A stretch of DNA of 64,000 nt from an uncultured Treponema sp. (GCA_946186185.1 CAMHMJ010000011.1:1-64000); one strand, 5' to 3'; shown: positions 16,267-25,961, numbered from the stretch's first letter. Numbers and translations are program-made. The notes: generated by a model not told the origin, from the sequence alone.

Positions 16267-18561
16267 ATGAAAAGGTTCAGTCTATCTCAATTAAAAAAGT
16301 CGGGGCTCAGGGCTTCACTTTTGTCTCTCTTGTCTATGTCGCTGCTTTTTACATCCGTGAGCTTTATTTCCTGCGACAATGGAAGTTCCGATGATTCAAA
16401 ACCAGCGGAAGAACAGAAACAGAATCCGGAGGGAGAAAACGGCAGTAATCCGTCTAATCCAACAAATCCGGACAATCCAAACCCTTCAAATCCGGACACG
16501 CCGCAGCAGGAAGCCATTTCCCTTGAAAAAATGTTCATAATCGGTGACCTTACAAAAGGAAAATGGGTGGAAATGACAATTGCAGAGGATAAAAAATCTG
16601 CAAGTTATGTTTTTGTTTACGACGGCGCTGCCATGACCAAATGGGGCGGCGGTAACGGCACCGGAAACTTCAAGATTTCTGAATTTGACGATTGGGATCA
16701 TCCGAGTTACGGCGGAAGCGGTTCTCTTCTTTCTGCAGAAGCGGACAAGGGCAGTGTAGAGCTCTCTTCCGGTGGTTCGATGAAAAACATCGTTTGTACC
16801 ACTTTCATAACTGAAAATGAATACACAATTACCTTTGTAAAAACTGATGCGGGTGAGTCGGACGGTTCCGGCGGAGCAAAGGGAACTATAAAAGTTGAAA
16901 CCAGCAAAATGGTTCATCAGCCCGTTGAAGAAGTCGAGGTTTTAAACGATTTCAAGGATACCGCTTTTGTACTGAAGAAGGACGGTGCGGGAGCTGTGTC
17001 AGGTAGTGGCGCTGTATCGGGCAGTGAAGGCGTAATTTACTTTGGGGAAAAGCAATTTACAATCAGCGGAATAACTGTTTCTGCCGGAGCAGGGACTGGT
17101 TCCATTGACCTCAGCGGAACTTACGATTATACAGTAGACGAAAAAGGAACAACTGCAACATTCAAAATCGGAGAAAATACATATAGTGTTGTTCTTTCAG
17201 AAAGCGGAGAAACTTCCGGCGACGGTGGAACAGCTGGTTCCGGGCAGGGAGGAACAGGTGGTGCTGCGGGAAGCGGAACATCCGGAAGTGGAACAGCAGG
17301 AGCTTCACCGGTAACTGCTGGCTTCACCCTTAAAATCGGCGAAACTGAGATAACCTTCGTTCCGGCAACAAAACTCTATGTTGAAGGAAAATTCTTTGAT
17401 GTAACGGAAGACGATTTGAACAAATGCTACATCGATAACCGCGAGGAACAGAAAATCCTTTTCCTCTACGATTTTGAAAAATGGGCTCAGGAAGCAAAAC
17501 TCAAGAGCGCCTATGTCCGCGGTTCCTTCACTTCATGGAAAGACAAGCCGGACTATCAGATGTCTTACTCAAAAAATCTGAACCTGTGCTATGCAAGCGT
17601 TCCATATTCTAAGGTAAGCACCATCGGAAATTCAGGCCATCCGGAATATAAATTCTACATCAACGGAACTTACATGGCCGCTGCGGAGTATGACTTTATC
17701 ACCGAAGGCTACTGTTTCCACACTTCTGACAACAATCTTGTAGTTCTTTTTGAAAAGGACGACCTTGCAAGCGTAATCGAACAGAGCAATATCGCAGGAA
17801 AAGTAAAGACTCTTGCAGACTTTGACCTTGAAACCCGCCTTGGTCAGGAAGAAATCTCCAACTTCCGGCTTGTTCCGGGAACAAAGAAGCTTTTCCGTTC
17901 ATATCATCCGTACTATCCGAGCCGCGCAGAATATGCAACTGAAAAATACCGCCTTGAAAATCTCCAGAAACTTGCAGTTGAAGAAGGAATCAAATCCGAC
18001 ATCAACCTTACGGACGATTACACCGGAAAGGCTGGCCAGGACGTAAAATGGGCAGACGGAACTACTTCCAAGGTTGAAATCCCGGCTTACTATCAGTCAA
18101 TTCTGGACAACGAAAGCGTCCTGAACGTAAAAACCGCTGCCAACAAGGTTCCTGATTACGATACCGTTTACAACAAGCCGGACAGCGACAACTTTAACGA
18201 ATGGGTTCAGGTAATCGTAGACTTTATAATCGATGAAAAGCACCAGGCGCCTTTTGAAATCCATTGTGCCATCGGAACAGACCGAACCGGCGTTTTCAGT
18301 GCCCTTCTGGGAGCCCTGTGTGGTGCAACCTGGAACGAAGTTTGCGTTGACTACGAAAAAACAAACCGCATGGGAATCAACGAATACCGTTCAAAAGCCC
18401 TTCTTGAACAGAGCTTCAGGAGAATGCTTGGGGTTGAAAGCCTTGAAAGCGTAGTTGATTTGAAGGCTTCTCTTTGGGACCATTTTGAAAACACCACATT
18501 GAAGGGCGAGCCTGTCCTTACCAAGGCAAAGCTTGAGGCTCTGGTGGAGAAGTTGAAGTAG
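16267..18561 (+). CDS. Exported lipoprotein with tyrosine-phosphatase-like domain
   Basis: The 764-residue product has a lipoprotein signal (SFISC, Cys36). A Pro/Asn-rich linker and two repeated modules around Gly/Ser/Ala-rich low-complexity spacers (residues about 235-360) follow. The C-terminal domain (about 525-764) has the phosphatase loop HCAIGTDRTG, with Cys667 and Arg673 in the CX5R spacing, and an upstream LVPGTKKLFRSYHPY start typical of Y_phosphatase3-type enzymes. The catalytic residues are intact. Extracytoplasmic location means its substrate is unlikely to be cytosolic phosphoprotein; host or surface phosphoesters are possible. AGAGGT precedes the ATG. Confidence 0.8.
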   Translation: MKRFSLSQLKKSGLRASLLSLLSMSLLFTSVSFISCDNGSSDDSKPAEEQKQNPEGENGSNPSNPTNPDNPNPSNPDTPQQEAISLEKMFIIGDLTKGKWVEMTIAEDKKSASYVFVYDGAAMTKWGGGNGTGNFKISEFDDWDHPSYGGSGSLLSAEADKGSVELSSGGSMKNIVCTTFITENEYTITFVKTDAGESDGSGGAKGTIKVETSKMVHQPVEEVEVLNDFKDTAFVLKKDGAGAVSGSGAVSGSEGVIYFGEKQFTISGITVSAGAGTGSIDLSGTYDYTVDEKGTTATFKIGENTYSVVLSESGETSGDGGTAGSGQGGTGGAAGSGTSGSGTAGASPVTAGFTLKIGETEITFVPATKLYVEGKFFDVTEDDLNKCYIDNREEQKILFLYDFEKWAQEAKLKSAYVRGSFTSWKDKPDYQMSYSKNLNLCYASVPYSKVSTIGNSGHPEYKFYINGTYMAAAEYDFITEGYCFHTSDNNLVVLFEKDDLASVIEQSNIAGKVKTLADFDLETRLGQEEISNFRLVPGTKKLFRSYHPYYPSRAEYATEKYRLENLQKLAVEEGIKSDINLTDDYTGKAGQDVKWADGTTSKVEIPAYYQSILDNESVLNVKTAANKVPDYDTVYNKPDSDNFNEWVQVIVDFIIDEKHQAPFEIHCAIGTDRTGVFSALLGALCGATWNEVCVDYEKTNRMGINEYRSKALLEQSFRRMLGVESLESVVDLKASLWDHFENTTLKGEPVLTKAKLEALVEKLK

Positions 18562-18637
18562 GGTGAGGTAAAAATATTTGCTGAATCAGCTGGTGCCAGA
18601 GATTTGGTGCCAGCTAAGGCTTCTGATTTTTCATCAC

Positions 18638-18666
18638 TTGACAAGTTTACTTTGCAAGTCTATAAT
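18638..18666 (+). promoter_or_regulatory. Consensus sigma-70 promoter with iterated operator-like repeats
   Basis: TTGACA, a 17-bp spacer and TATAAT give a perfect promoter 120 nt upstream of the NapH-like gene. The spacer starts with AGTTTACTTTGCAAGT. A second copy of the unit, CAAGTTTACTTGGCATGT, lies just downstream of the -10 box (about 18677-18694). Paired copies around the start of transcription suggest a repressor site. Confidence 0.75.
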
Positions 18667-18696
18667 CTCCCTATACCAAGTTTACTTGGCATGTAG

Positions 18697-18746
18697 GCAA
18701 AGCTAAATAATTGCTGCATCGCAATTTACGCTTTGCTCTCAAAAAT
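18697..18746 (+). promoter_or_regulatory. Nested hairpin in the 5' leader
   Basis: Between promoter and gene, GCAAAGC pairs with GCTTTGC around an inner ATTGC/GCAAT hairpin. A related inner hairpin recurs as the terminator after the gene (19522-19545). No known riboswitch fits. Confidence 0.45.
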
Positions 18747-18785
18747 CGCGGGTTCTGACCAATCCGCTTCTCTTGAGGAGGTTAT

Positions 18786-19511
18786 ATGACATTGCAAAAA
18801 CTCCGCAGGTTTACGCTAATCATCAGCATGCTGCTTTTTCCCATTACCATTTATTATTTGTCGCCCTACCTGATTATTATGTCGGCAATGCAGCACATCA
18901 TTAATGGAAGCTTTATTGTCTTTTCCCTCATGTTCATTTTCGGACTGTTCTTCGGGCGGCTCTGGTGCGGCTTTTTCTGTCCAACAGGCGGAATGAGCGA
19001 ATGTTTCGCCCAGTTTTCTGATAAGGCTCCAAAGCAGGGCTGGCGGAACTACATCAAATACGGAATCTGGCTGGTGTGGCTCAGCGGAATAATCGTCTGT
19101 CACGTTCTTGGAAAAGGCGACTACACATTTCAGCCGTTTTTTATGACCGACCACGGCATTTCCATTTCAGATATTTACAGCTATGTGATTTATTACGGAA
19201 TTGTCCTTCTGTTTTTGATTCCGGCTCTGATTCACGGAAAGAGGGCAAACTGCCACTACATCTGCTGGATGGCTCCTTTTATGATTTTCGGCTACAAGGT
19301 GGGACGCCTTCTGCATTTTCCTCAGCTAAAAATCAAATCCAAAAAAGAAAACTGCATCGGCTGCAAGAAATGCGAAAAGGTTTGTCCCATGAGTCTTGAA
19401 GTGACAACGCTTTCAGAGAAGGGCGAGATAAAATCCGCAGAATGCATTCTGTGTGGCGAGTGCATAAAAGCTTGCCCGAACGATGTGTTTCACTTTAATA
19501 TAAAGAGGTAA
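18786..19511 (+). CDS. NapH-like polyferredoxin membrane protein
   Basis: The 241-residue protein has about five membrane helices and a Fer4_5-type cysteine motif, GRLWCGFFCPTGG (about residue 58-70). Two classical 4Fe-4S motifs at the C-terminus follow (CIGCKKCEKVCP and CILCGECIKACP). Such proteins pass electrons from the quinone pool or ferredoxin to a periplasmic partner, as NapH or MauN-type proteins do. No reductase partner is adjacent, so the acceptor is unknown. A strong GAGGAGG site precedes the ATG, and the transcript has its own strong promoter and terminator, so it is probably monocistronic. Confidence 0.85.
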   Translation: MTLQKLRRFTLIISMLLFPITIYYLSPYLIIMSAMQHIINGSFIVFSLMFIFGLFFGRLWCGFFCPTGGMSECFAQFSDKAPKQGWRNYIKYGIWLVWLSGIIVCHVLGKGDYTFQPFFMTDHGISISDIYSYVIYYGIVLLFLIPALIHGKRANCHYICWMAPFMIFGYKVGRLLHFPQLKIKSKKENCIGCKKCEKVCPMSLEVTTLSEKGEIKSAECILCGECIKACPNDVFHFNIKR

Positions 19512-19521
19512 GGTAAAGCTA

Positions 19522-19548
19522 AAAATTGCTGTCGCAATTTTTTTAACG
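19522..19548 (+). terminator. Intrinsic terminator after the NapH-like gene
   Basis: AAAATTGC and GCAATTTT pair around TGTC and are followed by a run of T. Confidence 0.65.
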
Positions 19549-19621
19549 CGATGTTTACATAGTAAACTCGGTTACTTTGCTATAGAACACCGGCCGCCAG
19601 CGGCCTTACACAGGAGCTCGA

Positions 19622-19963
19622 ATGACAAAAGACGAAATTTTAGAAAAAAGCCGGAGCGATAACGGCGGAAAGGATATTGAAGATCTGGAAGTGCAGAAAA
19701 GTGCTGCAAAAATTGCATACTTTTCTTCTTTTGGACTGTGCGTTCTGGTTTCAGTTTTGAACTGGATTTTCACTGGCAGCATACGAATTGAATGCTGGAT
19801 TGTTTTCTTCGGAATGTGCTGTGTGGCCTTTTTCGTGAAGTTTGCAAAGCTTAAAAAACTCCACGAACTTTTTGTAGCACTGGGCTATCTTTTACTTGTT
19901 GCAGCCCTTCTGGTTCTTTTTATTCTGCAGCTGTCTGGGAAAATCCCGAACTCCGGGCTTTAA
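19622..19963 (+). CDS. Small membrane protein, DUF6442-like
   Basis: The 113-residue protein starts with a charged cytoplasmic segment (TKDEILEKSRSDNGGKDIEDLE) and has three hydrophobic helices. Proteins of this shape, beginning with TKEEILEKSRxEN, are commonly paired with a very small Xre-type regulator, exactly as here. AGGAG lies before the ATG, downstream of a GGCCGC/GCGGCC hairpin. The function of the pair is not known. Confidence 0.7.
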   Translation: MTKDEILEKSRSDNGGKDIEDLEVQKSAAKIAYFSSFGLCVLVSVLNWIFTGSIRIECWIVFFGMCCVAFFVKFAKLKKLHELFVALGYLLLVAALLVLFILQLSGKIPNSGL

Positions 19964-20021
19964 CCGAGCTCCCGCTCTCACAGCTCACGCAGCATACACC
20001 GCTCACACAAGAGGCATCCTA

Positions 20022-20231
20022 ATGAACGAAAACCTTGTCTTAAAAAACCGCTTAAAAGAAATCCGCACGGAAAAAAAACTTTCCCAGTCAGACCTGGCGC
20101 AGATGGTGGGGGTATCCAGAAATACAATCAGCTCCATAGAAACCCTGCAATTCTGCCCAACGGCAAAACTCGCCCTGATTATATGCGTTGCCCTGGATAA
20201 AAAATTTGAAGACATCTTTTACTTTGCGTGA
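20022..20231 (+). CDS. Short Xre-type HTH regulator
   Basis: The 69-residue protein is a single HTH_3 domain (NRLKEIRTEKKLSQSDLAQM...VSRNTISSIE) of the YgzD-like type, without a sensor domain. It follows the DUF6442-like gene by 58 nt and probably controls that operon. I use the ATG at 20022; an upstream in-frame extension overlaps the preceding gene and is not needed. Confidence 0.85.
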   Translation: MNENLVLKNRLKEIRTEKKLSQSDLAQMVGVSRNTISSIETLQFCPTAKLALIICVALDKKFEDIFYFA

Positions 20232-20274
20232 TATAGTATTTATGATAACTATATAGAAGGGAGCTGGTCTTTTT

Positions 20275-22131
20275 ATGAAAAAAATAGCATTTTCCACGGT
20301 TTTGATTCTGTTATTCGGTATTTTTGCAATGGTGTTTTCAGGGTGCGATAATTCCAGCTCAGACGGAGATGACAATGAGGCAGTGTGCAAAGCCTTTTAC
20401 GATGCTGCAGAATCTGAATCCGTTGCGATTGACCCGTCAATAAACAGGGTAACAATAAACAATGTCCTTGGAAAGACAATCTATATGGTAAGGATGAATC
20501 CAAAGGAAACTGTTCTGGAGGAAAAAAAACAGCGAACCGCAGTTGTCAAATCAGGTATTTTAAATAACGGTTCAAATAATGCTTCAAATCCAGTTCAGTC
20601 ATCTGTTATGAAGGAATTTCCGGCTGAAAACCACGCTGTTCCTGCCTTTGATTTACAGGCTCTGGAAAAACAGCTGGAAAAAGATCCCCGCTATATTCTG
20701 GAAGAAAAACTGAACGAACTGATGAAAAAATCTGCCGCTCAAAGCTCAGGGCAGGTTTCAAGAAACGCTACTGATGGTCAGACGGAGGAGCAGACTGTCA
20801 CCCCTCAAGTTTTTCATGTTGGCGATAAGACATCATTTTATACACTTGATCCCAATACACTTGAAACTTTCGAAAAAAAGGAATACGAACTTCTTGCATC
20901 AGGGGATGAATACTATGTATGGGTTAAAGAAGATGATCCCTATTACATAAAAGACAAGGATGCGTTCAAACTAAAGGCAGAAAAGCTGGGAACAGAGTTC
21001 ATAAATGGATATGGACTGGTCAGGTACATTTACGGCGAAACTTACGATAAGCTTTATAACGAAGACGGGAAGACACCATACGGCAACATGGCGGAATGTT
21101 CCAGAACGGGAACAAAAATAAATATTCTGTTGTATTCTATGGTAGACGAAGGAAAAGTATATGGTTTTGTTTATCATGGTGATGTATTTAAAGGGCTTGA
21201 CGGAAGCAATGAGGGGCGTTTTTTATACATGGATTCCCAGACGCTCCTCGATAAACCTTTGGAAGCCTATTTAACTGCCATGCATGAATTTTCACATACA
21301 ATATCAATGAATCAAAAAAGGATGATGAACGGGAAGGACTGGACTTACTGGTATGGAGAGCTTCTGGCAATGATGTGCGAAGACTTGATGCAGTCATATC
21401 TTGGAATTACGGATTCTTTTGAGGATGAGGGCCTGCTTATGACTCCGAAGGTTCGCCTTATGCAGGCTAATTCCGGAGTTTTTTGGAGTACCGGTTTGAC
21501 TGGACAGGCGAATGATACATATGCAGCCGTATTTATGATGGGTGCCTGGCTCAGCCGTAATTTTGGCGGAGTCAAATTCATAAAAGAACTGGCTCGAAAT
21601 GGAGAGGTAGATATGACCTCAATTTTAATGGCGGTAAATGCCTGTTCAGATACTTCATACGATGCAGGAAAGCTTTTGAAGGAGTATGCGGAAAGCCTTA
21701 TGTTCCAGAAAAATGATTTTGGCTTAAATCATGATTCTCCTCTTTATCCCGAAAATTCAGAGTTTTTCTGCGACTATTCTGACGGAATTGAAACTCACAC
21801 TTACTATTATCCGCTGACTGCCGTAAATCTGTGGGATCCTTTCTATGGCTGGTACAATTTATCGGAAAAAGTTGATTGCATAGCAAACGAATCAATTCCA
21901 TTTGAGAAACTGCCTGCCGTAAAAAAACGCAGGTGGGAAGATAATGTTCCAACCAGCGCTTATTTAGGTCCGATTATGTTCAATGATGGTACAATGACTG
22001 GTGATGAAGGACCCTACGGCGTAATGCTCTACAAGCTTGGAACCGCCGGTTCAGATTCGGTTACATTTAACTTAAAAACCAAGGAGGAGGGCGAAACTCC
22101 CCAGGATGAATTGATTTTCTGGTTTGAGTAA
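20275..22131 (+). CDS. Exported zinc-metallopeptidase-like lipoprotein
   Basis: The 618-residue product has a lipoprotein signal (VFSGC, Cys24). The zinc motif HEFSH is at residues 337-341 and a likely third ligand Glu362 (WYGELLAMMCED) comes 21 residues later, the gluzincin pattern. The flanks have an acidic N-terminal region and a Trp/Tyr-rich C-terminal beta region. It resembles large extracytoplasmic peptidases found as multiple paralogues in treponemes. GAAGGGAG precedes the ATG. It converges on the AAA gene 22156-23544 with only 24 bp between. Confidence 0.75.
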   Translation: MKKIAFSTVLILLFGIFAMVFSGCDNSSSDGDDNEAVCKAFYDAAESESVAIDPSINRVTINNVLGKTIYMVRMNPKETVLEEKKQRTAVVKSGILNNGSNNASNPVQSSVMKEFPAENHAVPAFDLQALEKQLEKDPRYILEEKLNELMKKSAAQSSGQVSRNATDGQTEEQTVTPQVFHVGDKTSFYTLDPNTLETFEKKEYELLASGDEYYVWVKEDDPYYIKDKDAFKLKAEKLGTEFINGYGLVRYIYGETYDKLYNEDGKTPYGNMAECSRTGTKINILLYSMVDEGKVYGFVYHGDVFKGLDGSNEGRFLYMDSQTLLDKPLEAYLTAMHEFSHTISMNQKRMMNGKDWTYWYGELLAMMCEDLMQSYLGITDSFEDEGLLMTPKVRLMQANSGVFWSTGLTGQANDTYAAVFMMGAWLSRNFGGVKFIKELARNGEVDMTSILMAVNACSDTSYDAGKLLKEYAESLMFQKNDFGLNHDSPLYPENSEFFCDYSDGIETHTYYYPLTAVNLWDPFYGWYNLSEKVDCIANESIPFEKLPAVKKRRWEDNVPTSAYLGPIMFNDGTMTGDEGPYGVMLYKLGTAGSDSVTFNLKTKEEGETPQDELIFWFE

Positions 22132-22155
22132 CGACAGGTCACGGGCTAAAACTAT

Positions 22156-23544
22156 TTACAGAAAATCCACCGGAAGTGTCCAGCTATTTTGGGAAATATT
22201 CCGTTTGCCGCGGAATTTTTTCCATCCGATGAAGTATTCCTTTGGAGAGAATAGGGCCAGGCTATGACCGGTTTCATCGTCTTTCTGCATGGTGCGTGTG
22301 AAAACCTTATTGATGGCATCCTCGATGTTCCGTGTGTCACCCCCGCATTCCTTCAGAATTTCTTCCTTAATCTCGTTTGAGAGAACTGCCGGAAGGAATT
22401 CCTGTTCCATGTCATTGTTTTTAAGCCAGTTATGGTAAAAATTGTCGATTACGCAGGCTTTGAACTGTTCTGCGGTGTAGTCCGGAATTTGGAAAATTTT
22501 CAACCGGCTGATGATTGGTTTTGGAATATTTTCCAATGAGTTTGCGGTAAAAATATAATTTACTCCGGAAGCATCCACATTGATTCCGATGTAGTTGTCA
22601 AAGAACCGTCGGGCCGTATTTTTTTCCAGAATTGAATAGAATACGGTTTCAATGCAGTAATTTTCCTTGCTGTGAATTTTATCAAGCTCATCAAAGTGAA
22701 TCAGCGGATTTTTTAATGGACCATGCTCCGAGTTTTTGGACATTGCTTCAGTAATCAGTCCCTGCTTTGCGCGGGAAAACTGCGGGTCGCTTCCAGAAAT
22801 TGCAAAAACCGGAACATCGTTTCCAAGATCGATTTTTACAGCCTTTTTTCCCTGCAGAATATTTCCCAAGTCGGTTACAAAGCTGGTTTTTCCGCAGCCC
22901 GGACTGCCCACAAGAACAATCGGTCGGAAGGAAATTTCCTTGTGTTTTCGGAAATTTGAGGATTCAAAGCTTTGTACAAGATAGTCAATTATTTCCTGCA
23001 TGTTCGGATATTTTTCTGCCAGCTTCAGAACTTTTTCCTTCTTTTCGGAGCTTACGGTAATATAGGAAACCTCTCCGGAAAGCTTCTTTATACATTCCCT
23101 TATAGCTTCCTTGTTTTTATCATCGTTATCACCCGGAATGCTGGCAAGGTGTCGTTCCGCTTCCTGTTCATCAATTAGTGAATTCTCTTCTTTACCGAAC
23201 CAGCCCGGAATTTTTGAGTTATTGGACAGGTATTTGAAGGAGTGTTCCTTACAGAAAGGACATTTATCGTCAATCCGGCTTACCTTGCGCCCAAATGAAA
23301 ATTTTCTGCACAGTTTGCAGTACTTTATGCTGACATCACCGCCGTCTGCAAAACGCAGGGTACCGTCGTTAAAAATCTGAATCAGATATGGGGCGGGGCG
23401 GGTAACCTTGCGTTTGTCTTCAAAGATGACAAGTCCGGAATCTTCCAGAATAAAAGCGTCGTCTCTTTTGATATAAGTTGTTTTGATATTCAGCTCGTCA
23501 AGAATCTGAGCCAGCCGTCTCTGTACTTCAGTATTGTATTCCAT
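22156..23544 (-). CDS. Zinc-ribbon AAA+ ATPase (second gene of AAA pair)
   Basis: The 462-residue protein has an N-terminal segment, then a four-Cys zinc ribbon (YCKLCRKFSF...DKCPFCKEHSF, about residues 74-98). A Lon-like AAA+ module follows, with Walker A VGSPGCGKTSF (about residue 211-221) and Walker B PLIHFDELDKIH (about 284-295). Sensor-1-like VNYIFTANS and an arginine-containing lid follow. AAA modules of this sort remodel or thread proteins, but no protease domain is present. AAGGAG precedes the ATG. The gene lies 92 nt downstream of a second, larger AAA gene, so the two likely work together. I do not recognise the system. Confidence 0.75.
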   Translation of the reverse strand: MEYNTEVQRRLAQILDELNIKTTYIKRDDAFILEDSGLVIFEDKRKVTRPAPYLIQIFNDGTLRFADGGDVSIKYCKLCRKFSFGRKVSRIDDKCPFCKEHSFKYLSNNSKIPGWFGKEENSLIDEQEAERHLASIPGDNDDKNKEAIRECIKKLSGEVSYITVSSEKKEKVLKLAEKYPNMQEIIDYLVQSFESSNFRKHKEISFRPIVLVGSPGCGKTSFVTDLGNILQGKKAVKIDLGNDVPVFAISGSDPQFSRAKQGLITEAMSKNSEHGPLKNPLIHFDELDKIHSKENYCIETVFYSILEKNTARRFFDNYIGINVDASGVNYIFTANSLENIPKPIISRLKIFQIPDYTAEQFKACVIDNFYHNWLKNNDMEQEFLPAVLSNEIKEEILKECGGDTRNIEDAINKVFTRTMQKDDETGHSLALFSPKEYFIGWKKFRGKRNISQNSWTLPVDFL

Positions 23545-23636
23545 TTTAGTCTCCTTGTAATATTATTTTTTGATGCCGGTTCAGCCAGTGCTTCAAGATT
23601 GATTTTCAGCAGCGGTCCGGTCTTTCATTCAATTTT

Positions 23637-25790
23637 TTAGTTTCCAAAGCCGATTGTGTTTTTCTCGTAGCTTCGTTTTTTACCGTGAACGATTTTACAA
23701 AGCTCTTCCGTGATATATTCTGCGTTTCGTTTTTCCGGTGCAAGAAACCGCAGCTTTCCGCTTAGTGAAGCAAAATCCCCCGGTGTAACATCCCCGGAGT
23801 TATAGATTTCGGAAACCTGATTTTCATCTATATTGATAGAAGAAAAATAACTCTTGCACAGTATTCCCACGCCTTCTTTAGTAAGAGGTTTAAACCCAAT
23901 CTTGAAGTTAAAGCGCCGGTCCAAAGCCTTGTCCAGAATATCCGGAAGGTTAGTGCTGCAGAAAAGAATTCCCGGGTACCGCTCTATTTCAATCAGAAAA
24001 GAATTCACCTTGGAATCTTCAAAGTGGTTTACCGAATCTCCGCGGTTGTGGAGAAATGAATCCGCTTCATCCACCAGAATAATTGAATGATCCTTTGCGG
24101 CTTCCTTAAAAATCCGGGAAATATTCTGTTCCGTTTCGCCCACCCACTTACTTAAAATCTCGGAAGGGCGCACAATTTTCAGGGAGCGGTTCATCTTTTT
24201 TGAAACCTCTTCTGCGTAGGCAGTTTTTCCACCGCCGGAAATTCCGTACAGAAGCACCTTGATTCCGCTTTCCTCGTCGTATTCCCCGTTCTGGTATTCA
24301 TCCGCATTTTTAAGCGCCTCCGTAACCTCGCTGATTGGTTCCGAAGTGTTAAGGGCTTCAATGCAGTAATGAGAATTTTTCCGGAGCTTTTCGCTTTTTT
24401 CACCGTTACCATACTTATTCCTGATGAGCTCAACAGCTTCCTCCGGAAATAATTCGTAGGGAAGCTTAATCAGGTCTGTTACCGCCTTCCATTTTTCTGG
24501 CGTAAGGTTAAGCTTTTCGCATTCTTTTGTGACTACCTGCAGCAATTCCAGAGGAATTTTTTCCTCCAGACAGAAATTTGAGAAGCTTTCCTGATAGGAC
24601 TTTTTCTTTGGAAGTTTTAACTGATTCGCATACAGAATATCAATTCCCTGTTCCAGAAGTGTATTCCGTTCATCTTCAGTAAATTTTTCCATGGAAAGAA
24701 TCACCCGGTTTTTCACTTTTTCAAGGATTCCGGAGGCTGCTTCTTTTTTATGAAACATTTCTTTAATTGGATTTCCGTAATCTTTTTGAAGCAGCTGTTC
24801 ACAGAGATTTTTTCCCAGAAACAAAACATTTTGGTTGACCTGCAGAGAGAGGACAAAAATATAGAATTCAAGCTCTTTCTTTTCGAAGTTTTTGTATTCC
24901 TGTTTTATTTCATAAATTGTGTCATAGCATTCGTTGTAGTACTTAGTCAGAAAGTTTCTGTTCCTGTAGTCACTTTCGCTTATGATGGCGGTAAAGCCGT
25001 CAAGCTTTCGCATAATTTCAAGAGAGTTTATATTCAGTTTCGCTGTTTCTGTATAGTCGTAAAAATCGCAGTGTGCGCGCGGTACCAGCTTTTGCAGGAA
25101 AAACGCCGGCGTTTCGTTCTTAAAATACGAATATACGAAGCTGTTAATTTTCCACGGGGAGGCAAAAAGTCCCAGTCTTACCAGTTCATTGTTCATCTTA
25201 CGGGCGTAGGCGATTTCATCCCGCTTTTCTATTTCGCAGATGTGACAGAAAAGGTGAGCCTTGTATTCCTCGTTTTTAAAATCCGGGAAAAGCCAGCCCC
25301 ATTCCTCATTCGCAATTCCCAGAATGAAAAGCACCCGCTGAGAGTAGGAAAGTTCAAGGGCGTTAAAAAATTCCTGCATGTAGGGTTTATCGATTAATTT
25401 CTTCAGAGGATTTTTATCATAATTATCCCGTTCCCACTTTTTGTCCTGAAGAAAAAATACAACACCAAAGGTCTTAAAATCTTCATTAAGGTCGCGGCTG
25501 AAGGATTCAACTACCTCGTCCAGCTCAAAGGCGTCGTCATGCTTTAAGCCATCATATTTTTCACGCATCTTATCCTTGAGCACGTTCAGGTATATATCGC
25601 TGAGAGACATGAGGGTATCGTTGGAAATTACAGTTTCCAGAAAATCCTTTTCCAGCTCCTTTCTGCTAAGATTTATCTCCCTGAAATTTTTGACGTAGAG
25701 ATAAGTTGACAATGCTCTGTCCTGAAAATAAATGCAGGAATCATTGGTATTCTGCTGAATTAAACCGTTGCATGAGTTTCTAACTTCCAT
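23637..25790 (-). CDS. AAA+ ATPase with large unassigned N-terminal region (first gene of AAA pair)
   Basis: The 717-residue protein has about 470 residues of alpha-helical N-terminal sequence that I cannot assign. A classical C-terminal AAA+ module follows: Walker A LLYGISGGGKTAY (about residue 504-516), the pore-loop-like ILSKWVGETEQNI, Walker B IILVDEADSFLHNR, and FCSTNLPDILDKALDRRF carrying sensor-1 and arginine fingers. The pore loop and DRRF motif resemble FtsH/CDC48-type unfoldases. GAGGTAA precedes the ATG. Partner of the zinc-ribbon AAA protein downstream. Confidence 0.75.
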   Translation of the reverse strand: MEVRNSCNGLIQQNTNDSCIYFQDRALSTYLYVKNFREINLSRKELEKDFLETVISNDTLMSLSDIYLNVLKDKMREKYDGLKHDDAFELDEVVESFSRDLNEDFKTFGVVFFLQDKKWERDNYDKNPLKKLIDKPYMQEFFNALELSYSQRVLFILGIANEEWGWLFPDFKNEEYKAHLFCHICEIEKRDEIAYARKMNNELVRLGLFASPWKINSFVYSYFKNETPAFFLQKLVPRAHCDFYDYTETAKLNINSLEIMRKLDGFTAIISESDYRNRNFLTKYYNECYDTIYEIKQEYKNFEKKELEFYIFVLSLQVNQNVLFLGKNLCEQLLQKDYGNPIKEMFHKKEAASGILEKVKNRVILSMEKFTEDERNTLLEQGIDILYANQLKLPKKKSYQESFSNFCLEEKIPLELLQVVTKECEKLNLTPEKWKAVTDLIKLPYELFPEEAVELIRNKYGNGEKSEKLRKNSHYCIEALNTSEPISEVTEALKNADEYQNGEYDEESGIKVLLYGISGGGKTAYAEEVSKKMNRSLKIVRPSEILSKWVGETEQNISRIFKEAAKDHSIILVDEADSFLHNRGDSVNHFEDSKVNSFLIEIERYPGILFCSTNLPDILDKALDRRFNFKIGFKPLTKEGVGILCKSYFSSINIDENQVSEIYNSGDVTPGDFASLSGKLRFLAPEKRNAEYITEELCKIVHGKKRSYEKNTIGFGN

Positions 25791-25961
25791 TTTCGTTACC
25801 TCGCTGATTCAAAATCTGATATTCATCCTGTAATTTTACGATACAACAGTTTTTTGAGTTTGTAATTAAAGCGGTAGTTGAATTGTTCTAAGCCCGCGCC
25901 AGAATGAAATCAGAATGAAGTGAGAAAGTTTTTCTCTATAGTTATATTTCCCGAAATGTGG

